From the NCBI RefSeq assembly GCF_003096195.1, contig NZ_CP023004.1, positions 535,299 through 599,298 of the forward strand: a stretch of 64,000 bases of DNA. The letters run 5' to 3'. The stretch is from Ereboglobus luteus. GTDB lineage: Bacteria; Verrucomicrobiota; Verrucomicrobiia; Opitutales; Opitutaceae. Under the pieces are notes generated by a model that was given only the letters and a program-made list of their open reading frames with translations, was not told the origin of the DNA and did no database searches. Positions 1-9,258 of the stretch are shown one piece after another. How positions within the stretch are numbered: the first letter of the stretch is position 1; each line of letters begins with the position of its first letter. Position numbers and translations under genes: made by a program.

Positions 1-1712
1 CGGCCCTGCGGAATCGTGCGAAAAAAGAATTCGCGGAATTGTTCGAGTTGGATGAGCAATTGAAGGGACGCATATTCGTGGGCGGAAGTGAATATGTCGA
101 AATGCTCGCTGGAGAGTTTCAGCCATCTCTCCTTGGTGCCAGGTTCCATGGGCGCGGGCTTCGGAGGCGCTTGTTTGGATTTCGGAAGCGGGGCCGGGGC
201 GGGCGCACCGGTTTCCTTTGCGATGCGCCGCTGCAACTCGTGCGCGAGGCGCTTCATGTCATCGGACGATTTTGTATCACCCATCGTTTCATTTAACATC
301 GCTTGCGCTTCGTCATGGCGTTTCAGGCGCCAGTAAATCGTCGCCAGCGCAACGCGTGTTTTGCCGCGCTCGCGCATGCGCGGAAGCGCCTCCATGATGG
401 GTCTCGTTTTTTCCACGCGCATAACCGGGCTTTGCGACTCGATGATCGCCAGCATTTCATACGCCTCCATGCAATCGGGCGCGAGTTCAATGGCGCGGTC
501 AACAAGCGCTTTGCATTCGGCGGCCGTCTTTTCCGGCACCAGGCGCCCGGGTTTTCCCTGGTCGATTAGAGTCCCGATGAGCTCGATATATGTCATCGGA
601 TTAGCGGTGTTTTTCTCAACCGCCTTGGCCAGGTAATTTGCGGCGGCTTGGTTGTCGCGCTTGCCCGTTTGCATTTCCGCCAGGAGTTCGTAAACACGCG
701 GGTTTTCCGGATGCTCTTTCTCCAACTCGCGCAGGGCGGCCATGGCATCGGGGGCCTTGTTGACGCGCCAGGATAAACCGGCACGCTCGAGCTCGAACTC
801 CTCGTCCGTGACGGCTAGGGAGGTGATTTTATTCCGAATGGGGCTTGTGGGGATTCTGGCCGTTGACTTCTCGTATGCCCCGGCGCGCAAGTAAGAATCG
901 AGAGCGTCTTCCAACGTTTTATAATCGAAGCCGAAAACTTTTTCAAAAACTTCGGAAGTGATCGCACCTGGACGCGATGACTCGTCGGCAAAGCGCAGCA
1001 AGTTTTCCAGTGTGCAGGATTCGCTGTTTTCGCCGAGCATCGCGTAATGCAAAAGAAGCCACGCCTGTGAGCGGAACTTGCCCGTCCTGTCGTTTTCCTT
1101 GTAGTGTGGGCTGTTGCGATTGGCGGTAAACAGGGTGTCGAGCGGTATCAGGGGCGGGCGGCTTATTGTCTGGAGTCGTATCGCGTTCGTTCTGCCAAAA
1201 GTAACGGTGTCGCCATTGGCGCTGAGCGTTTCGAAAACTCCGGCCAGCCCCTCTTCCAGCCAGAGGGGAACATCCGGTCCGAGTCGCGCGTTGATCAACG
1301 AGCAGGCATATCCGTGATAACTAATGTGGACGGGCAGCCGCCCGCGATTGACTGTTATCATGATGCGCGGCCGTAATCGTCCTTCCAAATAAGGGGTCGC
1401 GGCCTGGCGCGCTCCTGCATCTGGATTCTTGAATAAGAGGCGGGAGCGTTGTTGATGGGAGTTAAATATAAATATTAGCGGCTTGGGTTCGCAGGCGGAG
1501 TCCCGCATGTGCGGAATCGTGCGCAGGACAAATTCGCGAAATTGCTCAAGCTGGACGAGCGCGTGCATGGATCCGCGCTCGCTTGCCGAACTGAGCATCT
1601 CGAAGTGCTCGCTGGTGAACTTCAGCCAGTTCTCGTCGTCGGAGGGCTCGGGCTGCGCCACGGTGACAATGGCGCATAACAAGAAAAACAAGGTCAGTAT
1701 GAGGGCACGCAT
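1..1712 (-). CDS. Secreted peptidase-MA-like/TPR protein, tandem modules (C-terminus beyond window)
   Basis: The frame is open from an ATG at 1712 to the window edge, giving 570 visible residues. Residues 1-20 are a signal peptide. Residues 29-240 look like a peptidase-MA/DUF1570-type gluzincin domain: an SEHFE strand, then a YHGYAC segment at 132-137, then a WLEEGL motif. Residues of about 280-480 are TPR-like helices (LRELEKEHPENPRVYELLAE), followed by a Pro/Lys-rich linker (495-521). At residue 530 the N-terminal module restarts: 530-568 matches 29-67 at 24 of 39 positions. The family's HEXXH zinc motif is degenerate here (HGYAC), so module 1 is probably not catalytic. It is paralogous to the gene at 9216-11312. 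The role is unknown; an exported binding or scaffold protein is an inference. Confidence 0.8.
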   Translation of the reverse strand, partial: MRALILTLFFLLCAIVTVAQPEPSDDENWLKFTSEHFEMLSSASERGSMHALVQLEQFREFVLRTIPHMRDSACEPKPLIFIFNSHQQRSRLLFKNPDAGARQAATPYLEGRLRPRIMITVNRGRLPVHISYHGYACSLINARLGPDVPLWLEEGLAGVFETLSANGDTVTFGRTNAIRLQTISRPPLIPLDTLFTANRNSPHYKENDRTGKFRSQAWLLLHYAMLGENSESCTLENLLRFADESSRPGAITSEVFEKVFGFDYKTLEDALDSYLRAGAYEKSTARIPTSPIRNKITSLAVTDEEFELERAGLSWRVNKAPDAMAALRELEKEHPENPRVYELLAEMQTGKRDNQAAANYLAKAVEKNTANPMTYIELIGTLIDQGKPGRLVPEKTAAECKALVDRAIELAPDCMEAYEMLAIIESQSPVMRVEKTRPIMEALPRMRERGKTRVALATIYWRLKRHDEAQAMLNETMGDTKSSDDMKRLAHELQRRIAKETGAPAPAPLPKSKQAPPKPAPMEPGTKERWLKLSSEHFDIFTSAHEYASLQLLIQLEQFREFFFRTIPQG

Positions 1713-2246
1713 AGGGGGCGAGGGTTTCATGTGCGTGCTCTGAGACTGGACACAAACACGGCGCGCGCAAGCAAATCACCATGCGACGCCTCGGCGCGAA
1801 ATCACGCGTGCGACACGGAGCGGCTGCGTCTCGCTGCCGGACGCGAGCAAAGCGAGCGCCCGCGCGTGTTTGTTTTTCGAATTCAAAACGGCTTCTCTAC
1901 GGCGCTTTCGCATTCGCACGCGCACAGCCGAATGGCGAGGCCGATGGCCTCGTCCGGCGGCGGGACGCGCGCCGCTCCTCGCACACGCGCCCATTCATAC
2001 ATCTCAAAATTCTGACAATCGATAAACACCCCGGACCTTTCTTTGCGACCTCAACCATTACGGGTGTTTCACAGCGTGTTTGCCTGCATTACATTCACCG
2101 GCCAATCTACTTAATACACGCATTTTCCATTTCGATGTTTCGAGCGATAGCGACAGGCTGCCAACCACCCTACCCTTGGCGCGCACCAAAAGAATAAATC
2201 GCGTTCGCAAATGGGGGCACTCCCCGGATATCGAATCCCCGACTGC
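1713..2246. other. Intergenic region, no supported gene
   Basis: This 534-base gap lies between the stop of hutI and the start of the TPR protein, both on the minus strand, so it should hold the promoter of the TPR gene. Open frames are present on both strands but show no family signature and are the expected result of high GC. A 29-base segment at 2185-2214 resembles 37892-37920 (about 25 matches with one gap), possibly a dispersed repeat. Confidence 0.5.
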
Positions 2247-3461
2247 TCACACGAGTTTTCCGCCGCAGATGACTTGGGCGACGGGATTGCCGCCCAGTTC
2301 GTAGGCGAGCAGGCGTTCGTCCTTGTGGTGCAGCAAAACCAAATCCGCGCGCTTGCCCGGCTCGATTGTGCCGCGATCCGTAAGGCCGAGCACAAGCGCC
2401 GGATTCACCGTCGCGGCCACAATCGCCTCCTCGATGTCGAGCCCGCAAAAACGCACCGCCGTCGCGATGGCAAGCGGCATCGAGCACGAGGGCGACGTGC
2501 CGGGATTGCAATTCGTGGCGATGGCAACCGCGCCCCCGTTTTCCGCCAGAAATCCGCCGCGCGCGAAACGCTGGTTGAGATGCAATCCGGTCAGCGGAGT
2601 GAGCACGGCGACAACGGGCGACTCGGCAAGTTCGCGAAGCTGCTCCTTCGGCGTTCCCTCGAGATGCGCCACGCAGCCCGCATGCAACCGCACCGCCTCC
2701 GGCACCATGCCGGTCGGCGTGAACTGGTCGGCGCTCGCGCGAATCGGCAAGTGCTTGCGCGCCTTTTCGAGCAGGCGCACGCACGTCTCAACCGTCCACG
2801 CGCCCTGGTCGCAAAACGCCTCGATCGCGATCCCCGGAAACTCGCGCAACACCTCCGGCAAAATATCGCGCACGACCATTTTCGCATAGTCGTCGAGACT
2901 GCTGCCCTCGCAACCGTGCCCGAGCAACGCCGTCGGCACGACCGTGCCCGGCCAGTCACCCGCCGCGCGCTGGATCGCGCGAAGCATTTTTAGCTCGGCC
3001 TCGAGCGTGAGGCCGTAGCCGCTTTTGATCTCGAGCGTCGTCGTGCCGTTGCGCAAAAATTCGTCGAGCCGCCCGCGCAGGTTTGCGGCCAGCTGGTTGC
3101 GCGTGGTCTCGCGCACGGCGCGCACCGTGGCAAGCATCCCGCCGCCCTTCTTGAGCAGATCGGAATACGTTTCGCCGTTGAGCAGCGCCCGCCACTCATC
3201 GAGCCGCGAGCCCGCCCAGCACGCATGCGTGTGGCAGTCGACAAAACCCGGCATGAGCACGCGCCCCGCCGCGTCGATCACCTGCGCGTCAGCGGGCGCC
3301 GTGTCGATTTTTTCGGCGACCGCGGCGATTTTCCCATCGTCGCCGACCAGCACCTCGCCCAGCGGAATCACTCCCAGCGCGCGCAACTCCGCGCCGCGGC
3401 GGGCGACGGGTGATCCGGACAGGGTGAGAATGCGGGCATTGCGAATAATGAGGGCTGGCAT
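2247..3461 (-). CDS. hutI: Imidazolonepropionase
   Basis: HutI hydrolyses 4-imidazolone-5-propanoate to N-formimino-glutamate in the cytosolic histidine degradation pathway. The 404-residue product has the usual family length. It shows the amidohydrolase metal motif DCHTHACWAG (H77, H79), the substrate-side GYGL segment, the ALLGHG histidine and a C-terminal PGKRADLVLL strand. An open frame extends 89 codons upstream, but the ATG at 3461 has AGGGG eight bases ahead and matches the normal N-terminus. No hutU, hutH or hutG is in the window. The only context is the divergent amino-acid ABC importer, which could bring in the substrate; that link is inference. Confidence 0.95.
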   Translation of the reverse strand: MPALIIRNARILTLSGSPVARRGAELRALGVIPLGEVLVGDDGKIAAVAEKIDTAPADAQVIDAAGRVLMPGFVDCHTHACWAGSRLDEWRALLNGETYSDLLKKGGGMLATVRAVRETTRNQLAANLRGRLDEFLRNGTTTLEIKSGYGLTLEAELKMLRAIQRAAGDWPGTVVPTALLGHGCEGSSLDDYAKMVVRDILPEVLREFPGIAIEAFCDQGAWTVETCVRLLEKARKHLPIRASADQFTPTGMVPEAVRLHAGCVAHLEGTPKEQLRELAESPVVAVLTPLTGLHLNQRFARGGFLAENGGAVAIATNCNPGTSPSCSMPLAIATAVRFCGLDIEEAIVAATVNPALVLGLTDRGTIEPGKRADLVLLHHKDERLLAYELGGNPVAQVICGGKLV

Positions 3462-3609
3462 GGTGCCCCTAGTAGAGATGCATCTCCGGATCGCTTCAAG
3501 AATTGTGTGACGGGCGGGGCGGCGTCCGGAATAAATTATGCAAAGCCTCAATTGACCCCGGCGCAAAACTTGCCCATGCGTGATGGTTTTCCTCGCAAAA
3601 TCCACACTC

Positions 3610-4434
3610 ATGAAAACACCCGCATTGTCCCTCCCTGCCAAACTCACCGCGCTGGTTTCGGCGCTTGTCCTCGCTCTCGGCCTCGCCGGTTGCGGTGGCG
3701 GCGGCGACTCCCAAAACACTTTCCGCATCGGCCTCGAGGCCAGCTATCCTCCGATGGAATTCAAGGACGCCAGCGGCAAAACGGTCGGCTTCGACATCGA
3801 CATGGCGCGCGAGGTCGCGAAACGCCTCGGCAAGGATCTCAAGATTGTCGAGATCGAGTTCGACGGCATCTGGGAGGGGCTCAACACCGAGCGTTACGAC
3901 GCAGCCATCTCGGCGTGCTCCATCACGCAGGCGCGCCTGAAAAACTACCTCTTCACCAAACCCTACATCGCCAACAAGCAGGTGATCGTCGCGAAGAAGG
4001 CCATCGCCGACAAAATCACGAGCCTCGACGCCCTCGCCGGCATGAAGGTCGGCGTGCAAAAAGGCACCACGGCCGATTCCGCCTGCCGAAAGTTTCTCGA
4101 CGAAAACAAAAGCAAGCAATTCACGCTCGAATCGTATCCCGGCGCCACGCAGGCGCTCGACAATCTTGAGCTCGACCGCCTGCAGGTCGTCGTCGTCGAT
4201 CTCGTCGTGGGCAGCTACTATGTGAACGACGCCAAGCGCGGCTTCGCCTACGCGCCCGCCTCGTTTGCCTACGAGCCCATCGGCGCGGCCTTCAAGAAAA
4301 CCAACACCGAGCTGCACGCCAAGGTGGACAAGATCCTCGCCGACATGCGCGCCGACGGCACGCTCCAGGCCATTTCCAAAAAATGGTTCAACGAGGACAT
4401 CGTCTCCAACGTGAAGCAGGAATACCCAGAGTGA
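3610..4434 (+). CDS. Amino-acid ABC transporter substrate-binding lipoprotein (SBP family 3)
   Basis: This is a periplasmic solute-binding lipoprotein of the polar amino-acid type. It has a signal sequence with lipobox LAGC (C28), then the SBP_bac_3 fold: RIGLEASYPPMEF near the mature N-terminus, VGFDIDMAREVAKRLG, the WEGLNTERYDAAIS hinge region, and a C-terminal MRADGTLQAISKKW helix typical of the family. The 274-residue length is normal. An upstream ATG at 3580 is in frame, but the lipoprotein signal starts naturally at 3610. It is the first gene of a three-gene importer with the permease and ATPase downstream. The exact ligand cannot be read from sequence. Confidence 0.93.
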   Translation: MKTPALSLPAKLTALVSALVLALGLAGCGGGGDSQNTFRIGLEASYPPMEFKDASGKTVGFDIDMAREVAKRLGKDLKIVEIEFDGIWEGLNTERYDAAISACSITQARLKNYLFTKPYIANKQVIVAKKAIADKITSLDALAGMKVGVQKGTTADSACRKFLDENKSKQFTLESYPGATQALDNLELDRLQVVVVDLVVGSYYVNDAKRGFAYAPASFAYEPIGAAFKKTNTELHAKVDKILADMRADGTLQAISKKWFNEDIVSNVKQEYPE

Positions 4435-4438
4435 GTTG

Positions 4439-4547
4439 ATTTTCGATTTTCGATTCTCGATTTTCGATTGCGCGCTTCCGCGCGTGCCCGAAATCGAAAA
4501 CGGAGCGGTAGCTCCCAATCGAAAATCGAGAATCGAAAATCGAAAAT
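4439..4547. repeat. Perfect 32-bp inverted repeat built of ATTTTCG heptamers
   Basis: The left arm at 4439-4470 is four copies of a 7-base unit (three ATTTTCG and one ATTCTCG) plus ATTG. The right arm at 4516-4547 is its exact reverse complement. The loop is 45 bases. It fills the gap between the binding-protein and permease genes of the ABC operon. A transcript would fold into a very stable hairpin that could protect or attenuate the mRNA. Confidence 0.9.
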
Positions 4548-4553
4548 TTCAAC

Positions 4554-5216
4554 ATGACTGATATTTTTAACGAAATCTGGCCGATGATGCCGCAGCTGGC
4601 ACGCGGCGCCGTTTACACCTTGCTCATTGCCTTTGTGGGGTTGATCGGCGGGCTCGTGCTGGGCTTTTTCATCGCCCTCGGCAAAATCAGCAAGAACCCG
4701 ATTCTGCGCGCCGTGTGCGGTTTCTACACATGGTTCATCCGCGGCACGCCGTTGCTCATGCAACTGTGCTTTATTTATTTCGTGCTGCCGAAGCTGATTT
4801 TTCACCTGCGTTATCTCGACGCGTTGCAGGCGGCGCTGATCGCGTTCAGCCTCAACTCCGCCGCGTATCTCGCCGAGATGTATCGCTCGGCGATCCAGTC
4901 GATCGACAAGGGCCAGTATGAGGCCGCGCACGCGCTCGGGCTCACTTACTGGCAGACGATGGGGCGCATCATCATCCCGCAATCCATCCGCCGACTCGTG
5001 CCGCAGGTGGGCAACGAAATCATCATGTTGCTCAAGGACACCTCCGTCGTGGCGTTCATCGGCCTGACCGACCTCATGAAAATCACCTCGCAGATCCAAA
5101 GCTCCGGCGGCAAAAGCCTCGTGTATCTGCCCTCGGCGCTCATCTACCTGATAATGACGACGCTCTTCACCTACATCTTTTCCAAGATCGAGGAGCGCCA
5201 CGCGAAATACGAATGA
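4554..5216 (+). CDS. Amino-acid ABC transporter permease (HEQRO family)
   Basis: This inner-membrane subunit has 220 residues and about five hydrophobic segments. The N-terminal half carries the polar amino-acid permease signature (GAVYTLLIAFVGLIGG, FIRGTPLLMQL). The coupling loop that contacts the ATPase is recognisable (EAAHALGLTYWQTMGRII, then PQSIRRLVP). It follows the binding protein after the inverted repeat and precedes the ATPase. Because only one permease gene is present, the channel is probably a homodimer (inference). Confidence 0.93.
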   Translation: MTDIFNEIWPMMPQLARGAVYTLLIAFVGLIGGLVLGFFIALGKISKNPILRAVCGFYTWFIRGTPLLMQLCFIYFVLPKLIFHLRYLDALQAALIAFSLNSAAYLAEMYRSAIQSIDKGQYEAAHALGLTYWQTMGRIIIPQSIRRLVPQVGNEIIMLLKDTSVVAFIGLTDLMKITSQIQSSGGKSLVYLPSALIYLIMTTLFTYIFSKIEERHAKYE

Positions 5217-5240
5217 GCCGCTTTTTTCGCCGCTTTTCTG

Positions 5241-5322
5241 AACCACGGATTTCACGGATTAACACGAATAAATGCAAAGGCGCCGGAATCCGCGTCCCTG
5301 CAAATCCGTGAAATCCGTGGTT
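5241..5322. repeat. Perfect 20-bp inverted repeat (ccacggatttcacgg type)
   Basis: The left arm AACCACGGATTTCACGGATT at 5241-5260 is exactly reverse-complemented at 5303-5322, with a 42-base loop. It lies between the permease and ATPase genes. The arms are themselves built of two ACGGATT units. It is unrelated in sequence to the palindrome in the preceding gap. Confidence 0.9.
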
Positions 5323-5354
5323 AATAAAAACTCCCAAAAATTTCTTTCACCGCC

Positions 5355-6125
5355 GTGTCCGAAAAAATAATTGAAATCAAAAACGTCCGCAAAAACTTCG
5401 GGAAACTCGAAGTGCTCAAGGGCATCAACCTGCACGTCGACAAGGACGAGGTCGTGTGCATCATCGGGCCGAGCGGCTCCGGCAAAAGCACGCTCCTGCG
5501 CTGCCTGAATTATCTCGAGCGTATCACCTCCGGAGAGATCACCATCCACGGCGAGCTTTTCGACAAGCGCGAGAACGACCGTGACGTTCACAAGCTCACC
5601 GCGTCCGAGGTGTCCGCGCACTGCGCCTCGCTCGGTATGGTTTTTCAGCGCTTCAACCTCTTCCCGCACATGACCGTGCTCGGAAACCTGATCGAGGCGC
5701 CCATGCGCGTGAAACACATGGACCGGGCCGCCGCGATCGCCCTCGCCGAAAACCTGCTCGTCAAGGTCGGCCTCGCCGACAAGCGCGACGAGTATCCCTC
5801 GCGCCTTTCCGGCGGCCAGCAGCAGCGCGTCGCCATCGCGCGCGCGCTCGCCATGCAGCCGCAAATCATGCTTTTCGACGAGCCCACATCGGCACTCGAT
5901 CCCGAGCTCGTCGGCGAGGTGCTCAACGTGATGAAGGACCTCGCCACCGAGGGCATGACGATGGTCGTGGTGACGCACGAGATGAGTTTCGCACGCGACG
6001 TGGCGACGAGGGTTGTCTTCATGGACAAGGGCGAGGTCGTGGAGCAAGGCCCGCCGCAGGAAATTTTCACCGCACCGAAAAACGAGCGCACGCGCATGTT
6101 CTTGAAAAAAGTGCTGGCCTCGTAG
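5355..6125 (+). CDS. Amino-acid ABC transporter ATP-binding protein
   Basis: This GlnQ/HisP-type ATPase of 256 residues energises the importer. Walker A is GPSGSGKST (38-46), followed by the Q-loop [10 protein letters not shown], the signature LSGGQQQR (about 152), Walker [13 protein letters not shown] (about 171-182) and the switch histidine in VVVTHEM. The start is GTG at 5355 and no ATG fits. The final codon and stop, TCG TAG, form the first bases of a palindromic repeat (6122 onward), so the stop codon appears to be repeat-derived. Confidence 0.95.
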   Translation: MSEKIIEIKNVRKNFGKLEVLKGINLHVDKDEVVCIIGPSGSGKSTLLRCLNYLERITSGEITIHGELFDKRENDRDVHKLTASEVSAHCASLGMVFQRFNLFPHMTVLGNLIEAPMRVKHMDRAAAIALAENLLVKVGLADKRDEYPSRLSGGQQQRVAIARALAMQPQIMLFDEPTSALDPELVGEVLNVMKDLATEGMTMVVVTHEMSFARDVATRVVFMDKGEVVEQGPPQEIFTAPKNERTRMFLKKVLAS

Positions 6126-6222
6126 GGGCGCACCTTGCGTGCGCCCTCATGTGCGAACGACTGTTTGCGCGGGCAGCCAAAAAGCGGGATGACGCGAGGG
6201 CGCGCGCAAGGCGCGCCCCCAC
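6122..6222. repeat. CGTAG-type palindromic repeat, two arms
   Basis: The left arm 6122-6148 and right arm 6196-6222 are complementary at 24 of 27 positions; each arm is itself palindromic around GCGCACC..GGTGCGC-like halves. The left arm reads GTAGGGGCGCACCTTGCGTG and onward, and its first bases are the ATPase stop codon. A related copy (26 of 28) is at 28388-28415 and a partial one at 25366-25389. Confidence 0.85.
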
Positions 6223-6258
6223 AAAAAAACGGACGCCTTTTCGGGCGTCCGTTTTTTT
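6223..6258. terminator. Bidirectional intrinsic terminator
   Basis: The stem ACGGACGCC / GGCGTCCGT (6229-6237 and 6244-6252) is flanked by seven A on the left and seven T on the right. It can therefore end transcription from the ABC operon on the plus strand and from the porin gene on the minus strand, which converge here. Confidence 0.93.
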
Positions 6259-6281
6259 GTGATTCAACGTTTTCGCAATTC

Positions 6282-7652
6282 TTAGAACAGCGAATAGCTG
6301 AAGGTCATCTGCACGCGGACGTTTTCGCCCGAGGAGCCGCTCTTCACCTTGTTCTTGCCGTAGAGGGCCTCGATGCCGACGTCGAAGCGGGGCATCACCG
6401 TCCACACGAAATTCACCGAGGCGTATTGCACGCGGTGGTAGGCGTCTTCGGCCTGGGTGGAGATGTTCTTGATGCTGGACACGCTGTAGGAAGCCGTGGA
6501 GCGATACTTCGGCGACCAGCGGTGCGTGTAGCCGGCAACAAAACCCCAATAGGTGAGCGCCTTGAGTTCGCCCTTGCTGTTGAACGCCATGTCACCGTCG
6601 CGGAAAAAGTCATTGATGTGGCTGAAGATGCCTTCGCCGTAGGTGCCTTCGAGCTGGATGCTGTCGTTTTCGCCAAACTTGGGGCAGAGGCTCAGGCTCA
6701 AACCCCAGCCGAGAACGTCGTCGTCAACAGGACCGTCAACGGCGAGTTTGCGCACGATGCCGCCGAGTTGGGCGCTGCCGCATTTTTCGCTTTCCCAGCG
6801 AATGTTGGCCGAGACGTCGGGAAGGCGATCCCTAACGCTGCCGTCGTTGCCCGTGGCGCTGTAGAGCGAGGCGTCCGGGTTGGAGATCGCGAAGGCGGTG
6901 CTGAAGCCGCGGCCAAAGGTCGGCGTGTCGTAGCGCAGCATGGAAGGGCGCGAGAAGACCTTGGCGCTGGCGCCGCTGTAGTCGAGCGTCGCGGGCCATG
7001 AGTCAACGTTCTCAAAGGGCGAGACCGTCTTGCCGAGCGTGAACTTGCCGAAGCGGGTCTTCATGCGGGCATAGAGGTGATTGATGCGGTAGCCCAAGTC
7101 GCGGCCATTGCTGGTGTCGTAAAAGTCGTTGTTGTAGAAAACGGTGATCTCGTTGTCACCTGCCACGGTGATGGCGTCGAAGGTGATGTTCGAGCCGCGT
7201 CCGGTGACGTAGGTGTGGTTCGAGCTGTCATAACCGCCGACTTCGGAGCCAGGGACATTATTGTTTTTGACAGGCACGAGCGCGACGGCAAAGCGGCTGT
7301 TGAGGCCGGGGTTGCGGCTGTCGGCGATGACGTCGAGACGCGGGCTGAGGTTGAGGCGGACCTTGGTGTTGGTGCCGGGCACGAAGATGTAACCGTCGCC
7401 GATGTCGTGAAGGCCGATGGCCACAGGCTCGGCTGGCGCGACGGCAACCGGGGCCGGGCGCGTGTTGCCGCCCTGCTGCTGCTCGAGACGCGAGATTTGC
7501 GCGTTCTGTTTGATAACCATTTCCTGCAGGCCCTTGACGGAGGCGCGCAATTGCTCGACCTCGGATGACGAGGTTTGGGCTGTCGAGGGAAGAGCAGCGG
7601 TTAATAAGAGCGCAAGACTTGCGCTGATGTTACGTAGCGAGGTTTTGTTCAT
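6282..7652 (-). CDS. DcaP-like outer-membrane porin
   Basis: This predicted outer-membrane beta-barrel channel has 456 residues. Residues 1-25 are a signal peptide ending in ALPSTAQ. Residues of about 30-62 form a short coiled coil (VEQLRASVKGLQEMVIKQ), the trimerisation helix seen in DcaP-type porins. Next come a GDGYIFVPGTNTKVRLN strand, alternating aromatic beta-strands and a terminal phenylalanine (SYSLF), the BAM targeting signature. It may feed the periplasm for the neighbouring importers, but substrate cannot be inferred. Transcription converges with the ABC operon at the shared terminator. Confidence 0.85.
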   Translation of the reverse strand: MNKTSLRNISASLALLLTAALPSTAQTSSSEVEQLRASVKGLQEMVIKQNAQISRLEQQQGGNTRPAPVAVAPAEPVAIGLHDIGDGYIFVPGTNTKVRLNLSPRLDVIADSRNPGLNSRFAVALVPVKNNNVPGSEVGGYDSSNHTYVTGRGSNITFDAITVAGDNEITVFYNNDFYDTSNGRDLGYRINHLYARMKTRFGKFTLGKTVSPFENVDSWPATLDYSGASAKVFSRPSMLRYDTPTFGRGFSTAFAISNPDASLYSATGNDGSVRDRLPDVSANIRWESEKCGSAQLGGIVRKLAVDGPVDDDVLGWGLSLSLCPKFGENDSIQLEGTYGEGIFSHINDFFRDGDMAFNSKGELKALTYWGFVAGYTHRWSPKYRSTASYSVSSIKNISTQAEDAYHRVQYASVNFVWTVMPRFDVGIEALYGKNKVKSGSSGENVRVQMTFSYSLF

Positions 7653-7809
7653 GGTGTTTTCGATGGACAGAAATTTCGATGCTCTGCGATTTCATCGGCC
7701 GTGGTCGATATTATTTTCCAAACCAACGATATTGTTTCTTGCCTCCCCCTTGCCCCGCCCCTCATTTCTAGACGCTTCTTTCCCAGCAACTACCGCCCAC
7801 TAATCTCTT

Positions 7810-9258
7810 ATGGACCAAAGCGTCACGCCCGATACCCAGCCGCCGCAAACAGGTTTGCTCAAGCGCGGACTGAAAAACCGTCACATCCAACTTATCGCCC
7901 TCGGCGGCTGCATCGGCACGGGGCTGTTTCTCGGCTCGGCGGGCGTCATCCAGCTCGCGGGCCCCGCCATGATTCTCGGCTACCTGATCGGCGGAATCAT
8001 CGAGTTTTTTATCATGCGCCAGCTCGGCGAGATGGTCGTCGAGGAACCGGTGGCGGGATCGTTCGCGCACTTCGCGTATAAATACTGGAGCAAGTTCGCC
8101 GGCTTTATGTCGGGCTGGAACTACTGGGTGCTCTACGTGCTCGTGGGCATGGCCGAGCTCACGGCAGTGGCGAAATACATACACTGGTGGATGCCCGACA
8201 TGCCCCAGTGGATTCCGGTGCTGGTGTTCTTCATACTCATCAACGCAATCAATCTCGCCAACGTGAAGATATTCGGCGAGGCAGAGTTCTGGTTCGCGAT
8301 CATCAAGGTGCTCGCGGTGGTCGGCCTGATCGTGTTCGGCGCGTATCTGCTGATCGGCGGCGGCGCGGGTCCGGAGGCAGGCGTGGCAAATCTTTGGAAG
8401 CACGGCGGATTTTTCGCGCCCGCCGAAAGCGGTTTCGCGATGTTCCAGAACTTCTCAATAGCGCTCGTGCTGATCATGTTCTCCTTCGGCGGACTTGAGC
8501 TTGTGGGCGTGAGCGCGGCCGAGACGGCCAATCCGAAAAAAACCATCCCGAAGGCGGTCAACCAAGTGTTTTTCCGCATCCTCATTTTCTACGTGGGCGC
8601 GCTCACCGTCATGATCATGCTCCAGCCCTGGCCGGAAATGGTGAAGGCGATCAACGCGGTCAGCAACTCCGACCTCGGCGACAGATACGGCGCGAGCCCG
8701 TTCGTGCTCATCCTGAAACAAATGCACGTGCCGAGCGCGGCGGGCATTCTCAACTTCATCATCCTCACCGCAGCGCTCTCGGTTTATAACAGCGGCGTGT
8801 ATTGCAACAGCCGCATGCTTTACAGCATGGCGGACAAGGGTAACGCGCCGGCGCTCTTCAAGAAAACCGACCGCCGCGGCGTGCCCGTCAACGCGCTCAT
8901 CGCCTCGGCGTGCGGCACCGGCATCGGCGTGCTCATCAACTACACGATGCCCGGCAAGGCGCTCGGCCTGCTCTTCGCACTCGTGGTCGCGGCGCTTGTG
9001 CTGAACTGGGCGCTGATCAGCTTCACGCACCTGATGTTCCGCCGCGCCAAGAATCGCGAAGGCTACACGACGAGTTTCAAATCGTGGGGTTTCCCGGTCA
9101 CAAACTGGATTTGCATCGGTTTCGTGGCGTTCATCCTGTTTGTCATGGCCGCGTGGGCGGGCATGGAAACCTCCGTCATCATCATGCCGATATGGATCGG
9201 TGTCCTGGGATTGCTCTACTGGATACTGCATCGCAAGCCCAAGCAGGGCGCGCAGTAA
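7810..9258 (+). CDS. APC-family amino-acid permease (AroP/PheP-like)
   Basis: This inner-membrane amino-acid/proton symporter has 482 residues and about 12 transmembrane segments. The first helix carries the substrate-binding GGCIGTGLFLGSA motif, followed by GEMVVEEPVAGSF and the helix-6 FSFGGLELVGVSAAE motif typical of the AAT subfamily. TM10 has the NWALISFTHLMFRRA segment. Length and motifs fit AroP/PheP/GabP-type carriers; the specific amino acid is undetermined. It is monocistronic, with a terminator directly behind it. Confidence 0.92.
   Translation: MDQSVTPDTQPPQTGLLKRGLKNRHIQLIALGGCIGTGLFLGSAGVIQLAGPAMILGYLIGGIIEFFIMRQLGEMVVEEPVAGSFAHFAYKYWSKFAGFMSGWNYWVLYVLVGMAELTAVAKYIHWWMPDMPQWIPVLVFFILINAINLANVKIFGEAEFWFAIIKVLAVVGLIVFGAYLLIGGGAGPEAGVANLWKHGGFFAPAESGFAMFQNFSIALVLIMFSFGGLELVGVSAAETANPKKTIPKAVNQVFFRILIFYVGALTVMIMLQPWPEMVKAINAVSNSDLGDRYGASPFVLILKQMHVPSAAGILNFIILTAALSVYNSGVYCNSRMLYSMADKGNAPALFKKTDRRGVPVNALIASACGTGIGVLINYTMPGKALGLLFALVVAALVLNWALISFTHLMFRRAKNREGYTTSFKSWGFPVTNWICIGFVAFILFVMAAWAGMETSVIIMPIWIGVLGLLYWILHRKPKQGAQ

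Noticed and set aside
1781-2197. 138-codon open frame in the hutI-TPR gap
   Set aside because: Arg/Ala-rich translation with no domain or signal and overlapping open frames on the other strand; expected in high-GC DNA.
4436-6222. CRISPR-like array from repeated motifs in the ABC operon
   Set aside because: The repeats are palindromes without regularly spaced unique spacers, and no cas genes are present.
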